Source of the DNA: Polaribacter marinaquae
GTDB taxonomy: Bacteria > Bacteroidota > Bacteroidia > Flavobacteriales > Flavobacteriaceae
Reading direction: 5' to 3'
NCBI RefSeq assembly: GCF_038019025.1
Contig: NZ_CP150496.1
Location: 1,690,001-1,754,000, forward strand
DNA length: 64,000 bases
Shown: piece by piece, positions 25,739 through 34,752 of the stretch
How the letters are laid out: each line of letters starts with the position of its first letter
Numbering within the stretch: position 1 is the stretch's first letter
The notes under the pieces: model-generated
Database searches by the model: none
What the model was told of the DNA's origin: nothing
What the model saw: only the letters and a program-made list of their open reading frames with translations
Translations under genes and position numbers: made by a program

Positions 25739-26890
25739 ATGAAAAAAAAATTAATAAAAGAGGTTAAAAAAAGTTTCAAGAAACACTTTAATGTAAAACC
25801 AATTATGGTGTTTTCTCCTGGTAGAATTAATTTAATAGGAGAACATACAGATTATAATGATGGCTTTGTTTTTCCGGCTGCTATAGATAAAGGTATTGCA
25901 TTGGCAATTGATAAAAATGACGAAAATGTGAGCAATGTGTACGCTTTAAATAAAGAAGAAATGTATTCTTTCGGTTTAGAGAACATAGCTCCTTTAAAAG
26001 ATGGTGGTTGGCGAAATTATATTTTAGGTGTTGTTTCAGAAATTCAAAAATTAAATATTCAATTAGATAATTTTAATTGTGTTTTTGCAGGAGATATTCC
26101 TGGTGGGGCTGGTATGTCATCATCAGCAGCATTAGAAAATAGCGTTGTTTTTGGTTTGAATGAATTGTTTGATTTAAAACTCACAAAAGAACAAATGATT
26201 TTAATTTCTCAAAAAGCAGAACATAATTATGCCGGAGTAAAGTGCGGTATAATGGATCAGTATGCTAGTATGTTTGGCGAAAAGAAAAGTGCCCTTTTGT
26301 TAGATTGTAGATCTATAGAATCTACATCTTTTAAAATTGATTTTAAAAAATACAAACTCCTTTTAATTAATAGTAACGTAAAGCACGACTTATCTGAAAG
26401 TGCATATAATGATAGAAGAGCGGTTTGTGAAAAGGTTTCTAAATTATTAAACTTAACTGCTCTTAGAGATGCTTCGTTAGAAGATTTAAATTCAATAAAA
26501 TCTAAAATATCTAATGTAGACTATGAAAAGACTTCTTATGTTATTGAAGAAAATTCTAGAGTAGAAAAATTTTCTGAAGCTATACAAAAAAATGATATTG
26601 AAACTTTAGGAGATTTAATTTATCAATCTCATGATGGTTTAAGTTCTAAATATAAAGTTAGCTGTAAAGAATTGGATTTTTTAGTTGATGAAACTAGAAA
26701 CAATTCTAAAATTTTAGGTGCAAGAATGATGGGCGGTGGTTTTGGTGGATGTACAATAAACTTTATTAAAAAATCAGAAATTGAAGATTTTAAAAATGAA
26801 ATTTCTAAAAATTTCAAAAAAGAATTTGACAAAGAATGTTCTATTTATCAGGTGAAATTATCTGAAGGAACAAGAATCATAAAAAAATAA
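25739..26890 (+). CDS. galK: Galactokinase
   Basis: 383 aa GHMP-family kinase that makes galactose 1-phosphate with ATP. The galactokinase signature GRINLIGEHTDYNDGFVFPA lies near residues 29-48, the ATP loop GGAGMSSSAALE near 121-132 and the C-terminal GHMP motif ARMMGGGFGGCTIN near 322. CGIMDQYASMFGEK carries the catalytic Asp. Normal length and complete. Between galM (12 bases) and galT (5 bases). Confidence 0.96.
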   Translation: MKKKLIKEVKKSFKKHFNVKPIMVFSPGRINLIGEHTDYNDGFVFPAAIDKGIALAIDKNDENVSNVYALNKEEMYSFGLENIAPLKDGGWRNYILGVVSEIQKLNIQLDNFNCVFAGDIPGGAGMSSSAALENSVVFGLNELFDLKLTKEQMILISQKAEHNYAGVKCGIMDQYASMFGEKKSALLLDCRSIESTSFKIDFKKYKLLLINSNVKHDLSESAYNDRRAVCEKVSKLLNLTALRDASLEDLNSIKSKISNVDYEKTSYVIEENSRVEKFSEAIQKNDIETLGDLIYQSHDGLSSKYKVSCKELDFLVDETRNNSKILGARMMGGGFGGCTINFIKKSEIEDFKNEISKNFKKEFDKECSIYQVKLSEGTRIIKK

Positions 26891-26895
26891 TTGCT

Positions 26896-27915
26896 ATGAA
26901 TACACACTTACAAGATTATTCACACAAGAGATTAAATATTTTAACTGGTGAATGGGTTCTAGTTTCACCACATAGATCTAAAAGACCTTGGCAAGGTCAA
27001 AACGAAGAAATTTCAAATGAGAAAAGACCTTCATATGATGAAAACTGTTATTTGTGCGCAACAAACACTAGAATTAATGGCGAAGTAAATCCAGATTATA
27101 AAGATGTATTTGTTTTTACAAACGATTTTGCTGCACTACAAAAAGATTCTCCATCTTTTAAAATAGACGATGGTTTATTTAAAGCAAAAAGCGAAACCGG
27201 AATTTGTAAAGTTATTTGTTTTAGTCCAGATCATTCTAAAAGTTTAGCAGATATGGACGTTAAAGACATTAAAAAGGTAGTGAATGTTTGGCAACAAGAA
27301 TATATATCTTTAGGTAAAAATAAAGACATCAATTATGTTCAAATTTTCGAAAATAAAGGTGCAGTAATGGGCTCTAGTAATCCGCATCCACACGGTCAAA
27401 TCTGGAGTCAATCTACATTACCTAATGAAGTTGAAAAGAAAGACAATCAACAATTAAAATATTACAATACTAAAAATAGCAACCTTTTAGAAGATTATTT
27501 AAAACAAGAATTAGAAGCTAACGAAAGAATTATATTTCAAAACAAAGATTTTGTTGTATTAACTCCATTTTGGGCCATTTGGCCATTTGAGGTAATGATT
27601 GCTCCTAAAAAAACACAAGAAAATATTACTAAGATGACAGATGAAGAAGCTTTAAATTATGCTGAAGCCATATCTGTAATAACCAAAGCTTACGACAAAT
27701 TATTTAACACCTCTTTTCCTTATTCTAGTGGTATACATCAATCGCCAACTAATAATAAAGAGAACAAACATTGGCATTGGCACATGAGTTTTTATCCGCC
27801 ATTATTAAGAAGTGCAACTGTAAAAAAGTTTATGGTTGGTTACGAAATGTTTGGATCACCGCAACGAGATATAACTGCAGAATTAGCAGCAAAAAGATTA
27901 AAAAATCTTATATAA
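26896..27915 (+). CDS. galT: Galactose-1-phosphate uridylyltransferase
   Basis: 339 aa HIT-superfamily enzyme of the Leloir pathway; it swaps UMP between UDP-glucose and galactose 1-phosphate. The catalytic block is SSNPHPHGQIWSQ near 157, with the nucleophilic His. Zinc-type CYLCATNTR near 51, the second half HQSPTNNKENKHWHWHMSFY and the C-terminal GYEMFGSPQRDITAE are present. Complete and of normal length. It ends the operon, before a strong terminator. Its UDP-galactose product needs GalE, which is dead in this locus. Confidence 0.96.
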   Translation: MNTHLQDYSHKRLNILTGEWVLVSPHRSKRPWQGQNEEISNEKRPSYDENCYLCATNTRINGEVNPDYKDVFVFTNDFAALQKDSPSFKIDDGLFKAKSETGICKVICFSPDHSKSLADMDVKDIKKVVNVWQQEYISLGKNKDINYVQIFENKGAVMGSSNPHPHGQIWSQSTLPNEVEKKDNQQLKYYNTKNSNLLEDYLKQELEANERIIFQNKDFVVLTPFWAIWPFEVMIAPKKTQENITKMTDEEALNYAEAISVITKAYDKLFNTSFPYSSGIHQSPTNNKENKHWHWHMSFYPPLLRSATVKKFMVGYEMFGSPQRDITAELAAKRLKNLI

Positions 27916-27950
27916 AAAAAAGCCTTTGTAATTAAACAAAGGCTTTTTTT
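27914..27950 (+). terminator. Terminator after galT
   Basis: A7GCCTTTGT pairs with ACAAAGGCT7 across a 6-base loop. Position overlaps the galT stop region. The 27951-28172 gap after it shows no open frame or structure I can support. Confidence 0.92.
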
Positions 27951-28172
27951 ATTATCAATTCAAAAAAATAAATATTTTTATTTTTTTCTGTTTACAAGTT
28001 CCCCAACTCATAAACGTAACTAATTTTGATAAAATAACTCAACTTTTTATTATGAAAATGTATCTACCTCTAAATACTCTTCAAAGATACATCGTATATG
28101 TGTTGTTAAATTTAATTTTCGATAAGTGATTTAGAATTATCGACGAATAGCATTAGTTGTTAGACAAACTGT

Positions 28173-28880
28173 TTACAACAAGTTTAACCTTTTAATCAAT
28201 TCGGTTTTATGAGACCTACTAATAGGAATCACGTGCTTTTTAATCAAAACGCTGTTATCTTCTATATCTATAATTTCTGAAGTATTAATAATATAAGACC
28301 TATGGATTCTAAGAAAAGAATCTAACGGAAGCTTCTTTTCTATTTTTTTTAAAGTAGAATGTACAATAAAACTTTTCTTATCTGTTCTAATACCAATATA
28401 ATCTCCTTTAGCCTCTATTAAAAGTATTTCTGATATATTAATTTTAACCAAACGTTTTTCTACATTCACAAAAATGTAATCTTTATTTTCTATACTTTTA
28501 CTAGGCTGTTTCTCTTTTGGTTTATCTGTATTTAAATTAATTAACTTATCTACAGATTTTAAAAACCTTTCTTTTGCTATTGGTTTTAATAAATAATCTA
28601 CAACACTTTTATATTCAAAAGCTTCTAACGCAAAGTTTTTATCTGATGTTGTTAATATAATTTTTACGTTTGATTTAATTGTTTTAATAAAGTCAATACC
28701 CGAAAAAGTAGGCATATGAATATCTAAAAAAGCTACATCGATATTTTTATTTGAATTTAAAAACTTAATTGCTTCTATAGCAGAAGAAAACTCTTCTATT
28801 ATTTCTAAATCTGTTTCTTTACATAACTGCCTAATTATTAATCTAGCAGATACATCATCATCTATTATTATACAGTTCAT
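28173..28880 (-). CDS. LytTR-family response regulator
   Basis: 235 aa. Receiver domain (1-120) with the acidic pocket IIDDD and the phospho-acceptor Asp53 in FLDIHMP, then a LytTR DNA-binding domain (about 135-235: FVNVEKRLVKINISEILLIE, then FLRIHRSYIINTSEI). Response regulators of the LytR/AlgR type usually pair with membrane histidine kinases; none is next to it. It is third in an operon after an Lrp regulator and an Hpt protein (13-base gap), which suggests it takes phosphate through the Hpt from a kinase encoded elsewhere. Confidence 0.93.
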   Translation of the reverse strand: MNCIIIDDDVSARLIIRQLCKETDLEIIEEFSSAIEAIKFLNSNKNIDVAFLDIHMPTFSGIDFIKTIKSNVKIILTTSDKNFALEAFEYKSVVDYLLKPIAKERFLKSVDKLINLNTDKPKEKQPSKSIENKDYIFVNVEKRLVKINISEILLIEAKGDYIGIRTDKKSFIVHSTLKKIEKKLPLDSFLRIHRSYIINTSEIIDIEDNSVLIKKHVIPISRSHKTELIKRLNLL

Positions 28881-28893
28881 AGTGTAGTTAGTA

Positions 28894-29211
28894 CTATTGG
28901 TTTTTTAAATATACGTTAATTCTCTCTAAAATAAATACTAGCTCTGTATATTGTTCAATATTACCTTTTTTTGCATCAATTTCTACTTTAGAAGCAAATT
29001 CTAAGGCCATTGGCATACCCAACATACCTATTTTGTGTTTTATTTTATGGATACACAAACTTAGTTCTTCATAATTTTTACGCTTGTAAAAATTTTTTAA
29101 TGATAATAATTCTTCCGGAAAATCAGTTTTTAAAATAGTTAACATACTATTTTCAAAACTAGCATCACCACCAGAAACTTCTTTTAAATAATTTAGATTA
29201 GGGTTTTCCAA
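28894..29211 (-). CDS. Histidine phosphotransfer (Hpt) domain protein
   Basis: 105 aa single Hpt domain, a four-helix bundle. The acceptor His is His55 in LCIHKIKHKIGMLGM, which matches HxLKG with His at the fifth place. No kinase or receiver domain is attached. The gene lies between lrp (4 bases before) and the LytTR regulator (13 bases after), on one strand. Role: phosphorelay shuttle between an unlinked hybrid kinase and, most simply, the adjacent LytTR regulator; this partner is inferred from position only. Confidence 0.85.
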   Translation of the reverse strand: MENPNLNYLKEVSGGDASFENSMLTILKTDFPEELLSLKNFYKRKNYEELSLCIHKIKHKIGMLGMPMALEFASKVEIDAKKGNIEQYTELVFILERINVYLKNQ

Positions 29212-29215
29212 AGGA

Positions 29216-29665
29216 TTAAATATTTATTTGTCTTTTAATTTGTTGGTCTAATGAAATAAATGTTTCTGTTCTTAATACATTTTTTATTGGCTGAATTTTA
29301 TCATTTAAAATACGCATTAAACTCTCGTTATCTTTACATAGTATTTTAACCAAAATAGCATAATTACCAGTTGTATAATGGCTTTCTATAACCTCTGGTA
29401 TTTCTTTTAATCTTTTTATTGATGATGATAGCTGGCTTGAAGAATCTAAATAAACCCCAACAAAAGCAGTCGTTGTATAACCCAAAGATTTGGGATTAAT
29501 AATCATATTGTACCCTTCTATCAGTTTAGATTTTTCTAATTTTTTTAATCTTTGATGAATTGCCGCACCAGATATACCTACTTCTCGAGCAATACTTAAA
29601 ATAGGTGTTCTAGCATCTTTAACCAAAGTTCTAATTATTGTTTTATCAATACCATCAATTTTCAT
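29216..29665 (-). CDS. Lrp/AsnC-family transcriptional regulator
   Basis: 149 aa. N-terminal helix-turn-helix (IDKTIIRTLVKDARTPILSI, AREVGISGAAIHQRLKKLEK) and C-terminal RAM ligand-binding domain (FVGVYLDSSSQL, YTTGNYAILVKILCKD). Normal length for the family. Regulators of this type respond to amino acids and often act on their own promoter. It heads a three-gene operon with Hpt and LytTR genes, an unusual pairing. The accC terminator lies right upstream, between the two units. Confidence 0.93.
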   Translation of the reverse strand: MKIDGIDKTIIRTLVKDARTPILSIAREVGISGAAIHQRLKKLEKSKLIEGYNMIINPKSLGYTTTAFVGVYLDSSSQLSSSIKRLKEIPEVIESHYTTGNYAILVKILCKDNESLMRILNDKIQPIKNVLRTETFISLDQQIKRQINI

Positions 29666-29698
29666 AATTCAACATATATTAACTATAAAGGTAAAAAA

Positions 29699-29727
29699 AA
29701 TAGAGAATACAAACTGTATTCTCTATT
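29699..29727 (-). terminator. Terminator after accC
   Basis: AATAGAGAATAC / GTATTCTCTATT, a perfect 12-base stem with a 5-base loop. On the minus strand it is followed by a run of T, so it ends the fabH-accB-accC unit. Confidence 0.9.
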
Positions 29728-29759
29728 TAACTTTATTATTATAACTAAATAGTAAGATT

Positions 29760-31097
29760 TTAACTCATTGTAAAATCTTCCATAAACTTAGTTGTATAAT
29801 TACCTGCAACATAATCTGGATGATCCATTAATTGTCTATGAAAAGGTATTGTTGTTTTAATTCCTTCAATAACAAACTCATCTAATGCACGCTTCATTTT
29901 ATTAATTGCTTCTTCTCTTGTTTGAGCAGTCGTAATTAATTTAGCAATCATAGAATCGTAATTTGGCGGAATCATATATCCTGCATATACGTGCGTATCG
30001 ATTCTTATTCCATGCCCACCAGGAGCATGAAAAGTAGTAATTTTACCCGGAGCTGGTCTAAAATTATTATGAGGATCTTCAGCATTAATTCTACATTCTA
30101 TAGAATGCATTTTAGGATAATAATTTTTACCAGAAATTGGCACACCAGCAGCAACTAAAATTTGCTCTCTAATTAAGTCGTAATCTACAACCTCTTCTGT
30201 AATTGGGTGCTCTACTTGTATACGAGTATTCATCTCCATAAAGTAGAAGTTTCTGTGCTTATCAACTAAAAACTCTACAGTACCAGCACCTTCATATTTA
30301 ATAAACTCTGCGGCTTTTACGGCTGCATTACCCATTGCTTCTCTTAATTCATCTGTCATGAAAGGAGAAGGTGTTTCTTCTGTTAATTTTTGATGACGTC
30401 TTTGTACAGAACAATCTCTTTCTGATAAATGACATGCTTTCCCGAAAGAATCTCCTACAATTTGAATTTCGATATGTCTTGGCTCTTCAATAAGCTTTTC
30501 CATATACATATCGTCGTTACCAAATGCTGCTTTAGATTCTTGTCTTGCAGAATCCCAAGCATCTTTTAAGTCTTCTGGTTTCCAAACGGCACGCATACCT
30601 TTACCTCCACCTCCGGCAGAAGCTTTAAGCATTACTGGGTAACCTGTTTCTACAGCTAACTTTTCACATTCTTCAAAATCGGTAATTACACCTTCACTTC
30701 CAGGTACACAAGGTACACCAGCAGCTTTCATAGTAGATTTAGCATTTGCTTTATCTCCCATTTGGTCAATCATTTCACCTGTTGCACCAATAAACTTAAT
30801 ATTATGCTCGTCACATAATTTAGAAAATTTAGCATTTTCAGATAAAAACCCGTAACCTGGGTGAATAGCATCTGCATTTGTTATTTCTGCAGCAGCAATA
30901 ATGTTAGACATCTTTAAATAAGATTCTGAACTTTGTGCTGGACCAATACAAACGGCTTCATCTGCAAATCTAACGTGTAAACTTTCTGCATCTGCGGTAG
31001 AATATACTGCTACAGTTTTTATACCCATTTCTCTACAGGTTCTAATAACACGTAATGCTATTTCACCTCTATTGGCAATTAATATTTTTTTAAACAT
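29760..31097 (-). CDS. accC: Acetyl-CoA carboxylase, biotin carboxylase subunit
   Basis: 445 aa ATP-grasp enzyme that carboxylates biotin on AccB, the first step of fatty acid synthesis. The N-terminal [20 protein letters not shown], the glycine-rich ATP loop [15 protein letters not shown] (about 159), the biotin carboxylase signature [15 protein letters not shown] and the [16 protein letters not shown] metal-binding region with the catalytic Arg are all present. Complete. It follows accB on the same strand (80-base gap) and is closed by a strong terminator. Confidence 0.96.
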   Translation of the reverse strand: MFKKILIANRGEIALRVIRTCREMGIKTVAVYSTADAESLHVRFADEAVCIGPAQSSESYLKMSNIIAAAEITNADAIHPGYGFLSENAKFSKLCDEHNIKFIGATGEMIDQMGDKANAKSTMKAAGVPCVPGSEGVITDFEECEKLAVETGYPVMLKASAGGGGKGMRAVWKPEDLKDAWDSARQESKAAFGNDDMYMEKLIEEPRHIEIQIVGDSFGKACHLSERDCSVQRRHQKLTEETPSPFMTDELREAMGNAAVKAAEFIKYEGAGTVEFLVDKHRNFYFMEMNTRIQVEHPITEEVVDYDLIREQILVAAGVPISGKNYYPKMHSIECRINAEDPHNNFRPAPGKITTFHAPGGHGIRIDTHVYAGYMIPPNYDSMIAKLITTAQTREEAINKMKRALDEFVIEGIKTTIPFHRQLMDHPDYVAGNYTTKFMEDFTMS

Positions 31098-31177
31098 ATT
31101 ATAAAAAATTATGAATTATGAATTTGTAATTACAAGCTAGACATATCTTGTTCGTAATTTTAATTCATAATTAATTA

Positions 31178-31666
31178 TTATGATGGGTCTACCAAAAATA
31201 ATGGTTGATCAAATTCTACCGGAGAAGAATCGTCTACTAATACTTTAACAATTTTACCAGAAATTTCTGATTCAATTTCGTTAAATAATTTCATAGCTTC
31301 GATAACACATACTGTATCACCAACTTTAACCTCTGTACCAACTTCTACAAAATTTGGTTTGTCTGGAGAAGGCTTTCTATAAAAAGTTCCAATAATTGGA
31401 GATTTTATAGTAATAAATTTAGAATCATCATTATCAGACACAGGTGCAGCAGCTTGTTCTACAGCAGCAACTGGTGCCGATGGCGCTTGTTGTTGTGCAG
31501 GCATTTGAGGTAAACCTTGCATTGGTGCAGCTTGCACAATAGTAGTTTCTGTTTTACCAGAACCTGTTCTAATTGTAATTTTTACATCTTCCATTTCTAA
31601 CTTTACCTCGCTTGCACCAGATTTAGCTACAAATTTTATAAGATTTTGAATTTCTTTAATATCCAT
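31178..31666 (-). CDS. accB: Biotin carboxyl carrier protein of acetyl-CoA carboxylase
   Basis: 162 aa. The C-terminal biotinyl domain carries VIEAMKLFNEIES, with biotinylated Lys126. The IGTFYRKPSPDKPNFVEVG thumb region is typical of AccB. The central linker is rich in Ala, Pro and Gln (about 48-78). N-terminal residues 1-30 form the AccC contact helix. Normal length. Third in the run rpmF, fabH, accB, accC and directly downstream of fabH (32-base gap). Confidence 0.96.
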   Translation of the reverse strand: MDIKEIQNLIKFVAKSGASEVKLEMEDVKITIRTGSGKTETTIVQAAPMQGLPQMPAQQQAPSAPVAAVEQAAAPVSDNDDSKFITIKSPIIGTFYRKPSPDKPNFVEVGTEVKVGDTVCVIEAMKLFNEIESEISGKIVKVLVDDSSPVEFDQPLFLVDPS

Positions 31667-31698
31667 TTCCTTATTGTTTAGTTGTTATTTTATATAAA

Positions 31699-32688
31699 TT
31701 AGTAAGCCCATTTAAGGTACGCAGCTCCCCATGTGAAACCACCACCAAATGCGGCAAATATTAAATTATCTCCTTTTTTAAGCTTATTTTCGTAATCGGC
31801 TAATAATAATGGTAAGGTTGCAGAAGTAGTGTTACCATATCGATGAATATTCATCATTACTTTTTCTGCAGAAACACCAACTCTTTTTGCTGTTGCTTCT
31901 ATTATCCTTTTATTAGCTTGATGTGCAACTAACCATTGAATATCTGGTTCTGTTAAGTTATTTCTAACCAACATTTTTTCTGCAACATCTGCCATATTAG
32001 AAACGGCATATTTAAAAACAGTTTTACCTTCTTGATAAACAAAGTGCTTACCATCTTCTACTGTTTGTTTTGTAGCTGGCATTTGAGAACCACCTGCTTC
32101 AATTCTTAAGAAATCTCTACCAATACCATCACTTCTTAAGTATTCATCTTGAAAACCTAAACCTTCTGTATTTGGTTCAAATAAAGCAGCTCCTGCTCCG
32201 TCACCAAAAATAATACAAGTTGCTCTATCTGTATAATCTATTATAGAAGACATTTTATCGGCTCCTATTAATAAAACTTTTTTATATCTACCAGATTCTA
32301 TATAACTTGTAACAGTAGACATCCCATATAAAAAACTAGAGCAAGCCGCTTGTAAATCGTAAGCAAAAGCATTTGTTGCACCTATTTCTGTAGCAACATA
32401 AGCCGCTGTAGATGCAACTGGTAAATCTGGTGTTGCAGTCGCAACAATTACCAAATCTATTTCTTTAGGGTCTAAATTTTTCTTGCTGATTAAATCTTCT
32501 GACGCTTTAATAGCCATATAAGAAGTACCAAGACCTTCACCTTTTAAGATTCTTCTTTCTTTGATACCAGTTCTAGTAGTAATCCATTCGTCATTGGTAT
32601 CTACATAGCTTTCTAACTCTTTGTTAGTTAAAACATATTCAGGAACATATTTCCCTACTGCTGTAATTGCTGCAGTGATTTTTGTCAT
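31699..32688 (-). CDS. fabH: 3-oxoacyl-ACP synthase III
   Basis: 329 aa thiolase-fold ketosynthase that condenses a primer acyl-CoA with malonyl-ACP. The catalytic triad can be read: Cys in LQAACSSFLYG (about 115), His in VAHQANKRI (about 256), Asn in RYGNTTSATLP (about 286). Flavobacteria make iso-branched fatty acids, so branched primers are expected, but specificity is not visible. It lies between a terminator for rpmF and accB. Its leader contains a potential three-way-junction RNA. Confidence 0.96.
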   Translation of the reverse strand: MTKITAAITAVGKYVPEYVLTNKELESYVDTNDEWITTRTGIKERRILKGEGLGTSYMAIKASEDLISKKNLDPKEIDLVIVATATPDLPVASTAAYVATEIGATNAFAYDLQAACSSFLYGMSTVTSYIESGRYKKVLLIGADKMSSIIDYTDRATCIIFGDGAGAALFEPNTEGLGFQDEYLRSDGIGRDFLRIEAGGSQMPATKQTVEDGKHFVYQEGKTVFKYAVSNMADVAEKMLVRNNLTEPDIQWLVAHQANKRIIEATAKRVGVSAEKVMMNIHRYGNTTSATLPLLLADYENKLKKGDNLIFAAFGGGFTWGAAYLKWAY

Positions 32689-32703
32689 AATACTTAGTTT
32701 GTT

Positions 32704-32779
32704 ATCCCAATGTTAAGGAATTTCAAAGAAATGAAATTTATTTTACTTTTTAGAATAAAAAGTATTAAAACGATGGGAT
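32704..32779 (-). promoter_or_regulatory. Possible structured RNA leader upstream of fabH
   Basis: Minus-strand transcript can fold into three helices. P1 is ATCCCA (32779-32774) with TGGGAT (32709-32704). P2 is TACTTTTTA/TAAAAAGTA with a 3-base loop (32764-32744). P3 is ATTTCA/TGAAAT with a 6-base loop (32737-32720). It lies between the rpmF terminator and the fabH ATG (15 bases beyond P1). Functional role unknown. Confidence 0.45.
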
Positions 32780-32794
32780 TTCGTATAAAAACGC

Positions 32795-32823
32795 AAAAAA
32801 ACCCTCAAATTTGAGGGTTTTTT
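32795..32823 (-). terminator. Terminator after rpmF
   Basis: AAAAAACCCTCAAA pairs with TTTGAGGGTTTTTT. It separates rpmF from fabH, so fabH needs its own promoter or readthrough. Confidence 0.88.
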
Positions 32824-32841
32824 ATGTAAAATAAAAATTTT

Positions 32842-33036
32842 CTATGCTTCTGCTGCTGCAGATTCTAATACTACTTGACCTCTATAGTAAAGTTTACCTT
32901 CGTGCCAGTGAGCTCTGTGATATAAGTGCGCTTCACCTGTTGTTGGGTCTGTAGCAATCTGTTGTGCAGATGCTTTATAATGCGTTCTCCTTTTATCTCT
33001 TCTCGTTTTCGATATTTTTCTTTTAGGATGTGCCAT
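32842..33036 (-). CDS. rpmF: 50S ribosomal protein L32
   Basis: 64 aa protein of the large subunit, bL32. N-terminal [20 protein letters not shown] and the middle [17 protein letters not shown] are typical. The paired cysteines of the zinc-binding (C+) form are absent, so this is the zinc-independent form. Directly after the DUF177 gene (gap 1 base), the conserved yceD-rpmF order that precedes lipid synthesis genes. Confidence 0.97.
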   Translation of the reverse strand: MAHPKRKISKTRRDKRRTHYKASAQQIATDPTTGEAHLYHRAHWHEGKLYYRGQVVLESAAAEA

Positions 33037-33037
33037 T

Positions 33038-33580
33038 TTATGTCTTTTTTTCTGTTATTAAATTCTTTAATTTATCCCATCTAGGGTCTGTTGTTTCAAC
33101 AGTTTTTTCTTCTTTTATTTCTAACTCTTCTAATTTGCTCAAAGCTTCAGATTTCATCGTACCATCTAGTACTTTTGGATGAACTCTTTTACTTGGAACA
33201 GCTAACACAATCATTTCATAAATAAACTGTGCTACATTAAATTGATATACTTCATGTGGTAAAATTAAAATCTCTTCATTGTCATCATTATATTCTGGTC
33301 CAAATTTTACAACTAAAGGTAATTTAGAGGTAATTTCAAGGTCAAAATACTCATTTGTTACATCACAAGGCACATTAACTGTACCTGAAGCTGTAAATAA
33401 AAGCTCAAAAAAAGTGCTTTTTTTCACAAATTCTAAAGTAACATTTATAGAAGATTTTTTAAACTCACTATAATTATAAAACTCAAAGAACGTATTATCA
33501 ATACTATACTCAAATAGATGTTTACCTTCCTTTAATCCTACAAACTGTATGTTGTATTGTTTCAAGTCTTTCATTATCAA
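33038..33580 (-). CDS. DUF177 (YceD-type) protein
   Basis: 180 aa. The family lies upstream of rpmF in most bacteria and is linked to 23S rRNA accumulation. Here the stretch [19 protein letters not shown] is the core of DUF177, where the reduced Cys pair of other members (CxRC) is replaced by a single Cys. It has an acidic C-terminal tail. It overlaps rpmF closely (1-base gap). A cytoplasmic ribosome-assembly role is family inference. Confidence 0.85.
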   Translation of the reverse strand: MIMKDLKQYNIQFVGLKEGKHLFEYSIDNTFFEFYNYSEFKKSSINVTLEFVKKSTFFELLFTASGTVNVPCDVTNEYFDLEITSKLPLVVKFGPEYNDDNEEILILPHEVYQFNVAQFIYEMIVLAVPSKRVHPKVLDGTMKSEALSKLEELEIKEEKTVETTDPRWDKLKNLITEKKT

Positions 33581-33654
33581 ACATCAATTGAGCGTGCAAA
33601 GATATAAAAAAATGTTTTTATACACTGTTTTCTTTAAAAAAAAGAAAATTATTT

Positions 33655-34695
33655 TTAATACTTTGCTAAAAGTGGGTTTTTAGTTAGTTCTTTATAATCG
33701 TTTCTGGTCTTGTAAATATGAATTGCAGAAAACAATGCTTCTTTAAAAGACGATGGGTTTGCTAGGTTTTTACCTGCAATATCAAAACCTGTTCCGTGAT
33801 CTGGTGATGTTCTAATTTCACTTAATCCTGCTGTGAAATTTACACCATTACCAAAAGACAATGCTTTAAAAGGCGCCAAACCTTGATCGTGATAAGTTGC
33901 CAAAACACCATCAAACTGTTTATATGTTTCAGACCCAAAGAAACCATCTGCAGCATAAGGGCCAAAAACCAGCTTGCCACTTTCTTTAATTTCTTCTATA
34001 GTAGGTTTAATAATTTCATCATCTTCTTTACCAATTACACCTTTATCTCCACAATGAGGATTTAAACCTAAAACTGCAATTTTTGGTTTTGCAATACCAA
34101 AATCTTTCTTTAAAGAAGCATGCATTGTCGACACTTTTTCTTTAATAACTTCTGGAGTAATAGCTTCTGCTACTTTCGAAATAGGAATATGACCCGTTAT
34201 CAAACCAATTCTTAATACATCTGTCATAAGAATCATTAAGCTTTTACCTGGCAAGTTTTCTTCTAAATATTCTGTATGACCCGGAAAATTAAATGTTTCT
34301 GACTGTATGGTTTCTTTATTAATAGGTGCGGTTAATAAAACATCTACACTTTTATTCTTTAAATGTTCTACAGCAGCTTCTAAAGATTTTGCTGCATACG
34401 AACCAGAAACTTTAGTTTCCTCTCCTAATTTAATAGAAACATCTTCTTTCCAAACATTTAAAACATTTATTTTAGAATGATTTATTTGATTAATTTGGTT
34501 AATTCCATGCACAGGAACCTCTAACTTTAAAGCTTTTTTGTGATAAGAAACAACTTTCATTGCTCCAAATAAAACTGGTGTACAGAAATCTAACATTCGT
34601 TTATCTTCAAATGTTTTTAAAATAACTTCAATACCTATACCATTTAAATCTCCTATTGAAATTCCGACGATTATTTTATCAGTTTTATCAGCCAT
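33655..34695 (-). CDS. pdxA: 4-hydroxythreonine-4-phosphate dehydrogenase
   Basis: 346 aa NAD-dependent enzyme of the DXP-dependent pyridoxal phosphate pathway, active as a dimer with a metal at the interface. Visible motifs: GISIGDLNGIGIEVILKTFE at the N-terminus, FPGHTEYLEE with the metal His near 140, GLNPHCGDKGVIGKED near 213, and YHDQGLAPFKAL and GTGFDIAGK in the C-terminal half. Complete. It starts the run ahead of the DUF177 gene (75-base gap) and is divergent from ribE. Confidence 0.94.
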   Translation of the reverse strand: MADKTDKIIVGISIGDLNGIGIEVILKTFEDKRMLDFCTPVLFGAMKVVSYHKKALKLEVPVHGINQINQINHSKINVLNVWKEDVSIKLGEETKVSGSYAAKSLEAAVEHLKNKSVDVLLTAPINKETIQSETFNFPGHTEYLEENLPGKSLMILMTDVLRIGLITGHIPISKVAEAITPEVIKEKVSTMHASLKKDFGIAKPKIAVLGLNPHCGDKGVIGKEDDEIIKPTIEEIKESGKLVFGPYAADGFFGSETYKQFDGVLATYHDQGLAPFKALSFGNGVNFTAGLSEIRTSPDHGTGFDIAGKNLANPSSFKEALFSAIHIYKTRNDYKELTKNPLLAKY

Positions 34696-34752
34696 AACTC
34701 TTGTAATATTCTTAATTTTGATGTTCTACAAAAGTAACTAAAATTTAGAGAA

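Noticed and set aside
27951..28172. Possible small gene or RNA in the gap after galT
   Set aside because: Only very A/T-rich sequence with weak pairings; no conserved box, start signal or stable hairpin apart from the galT terminator.
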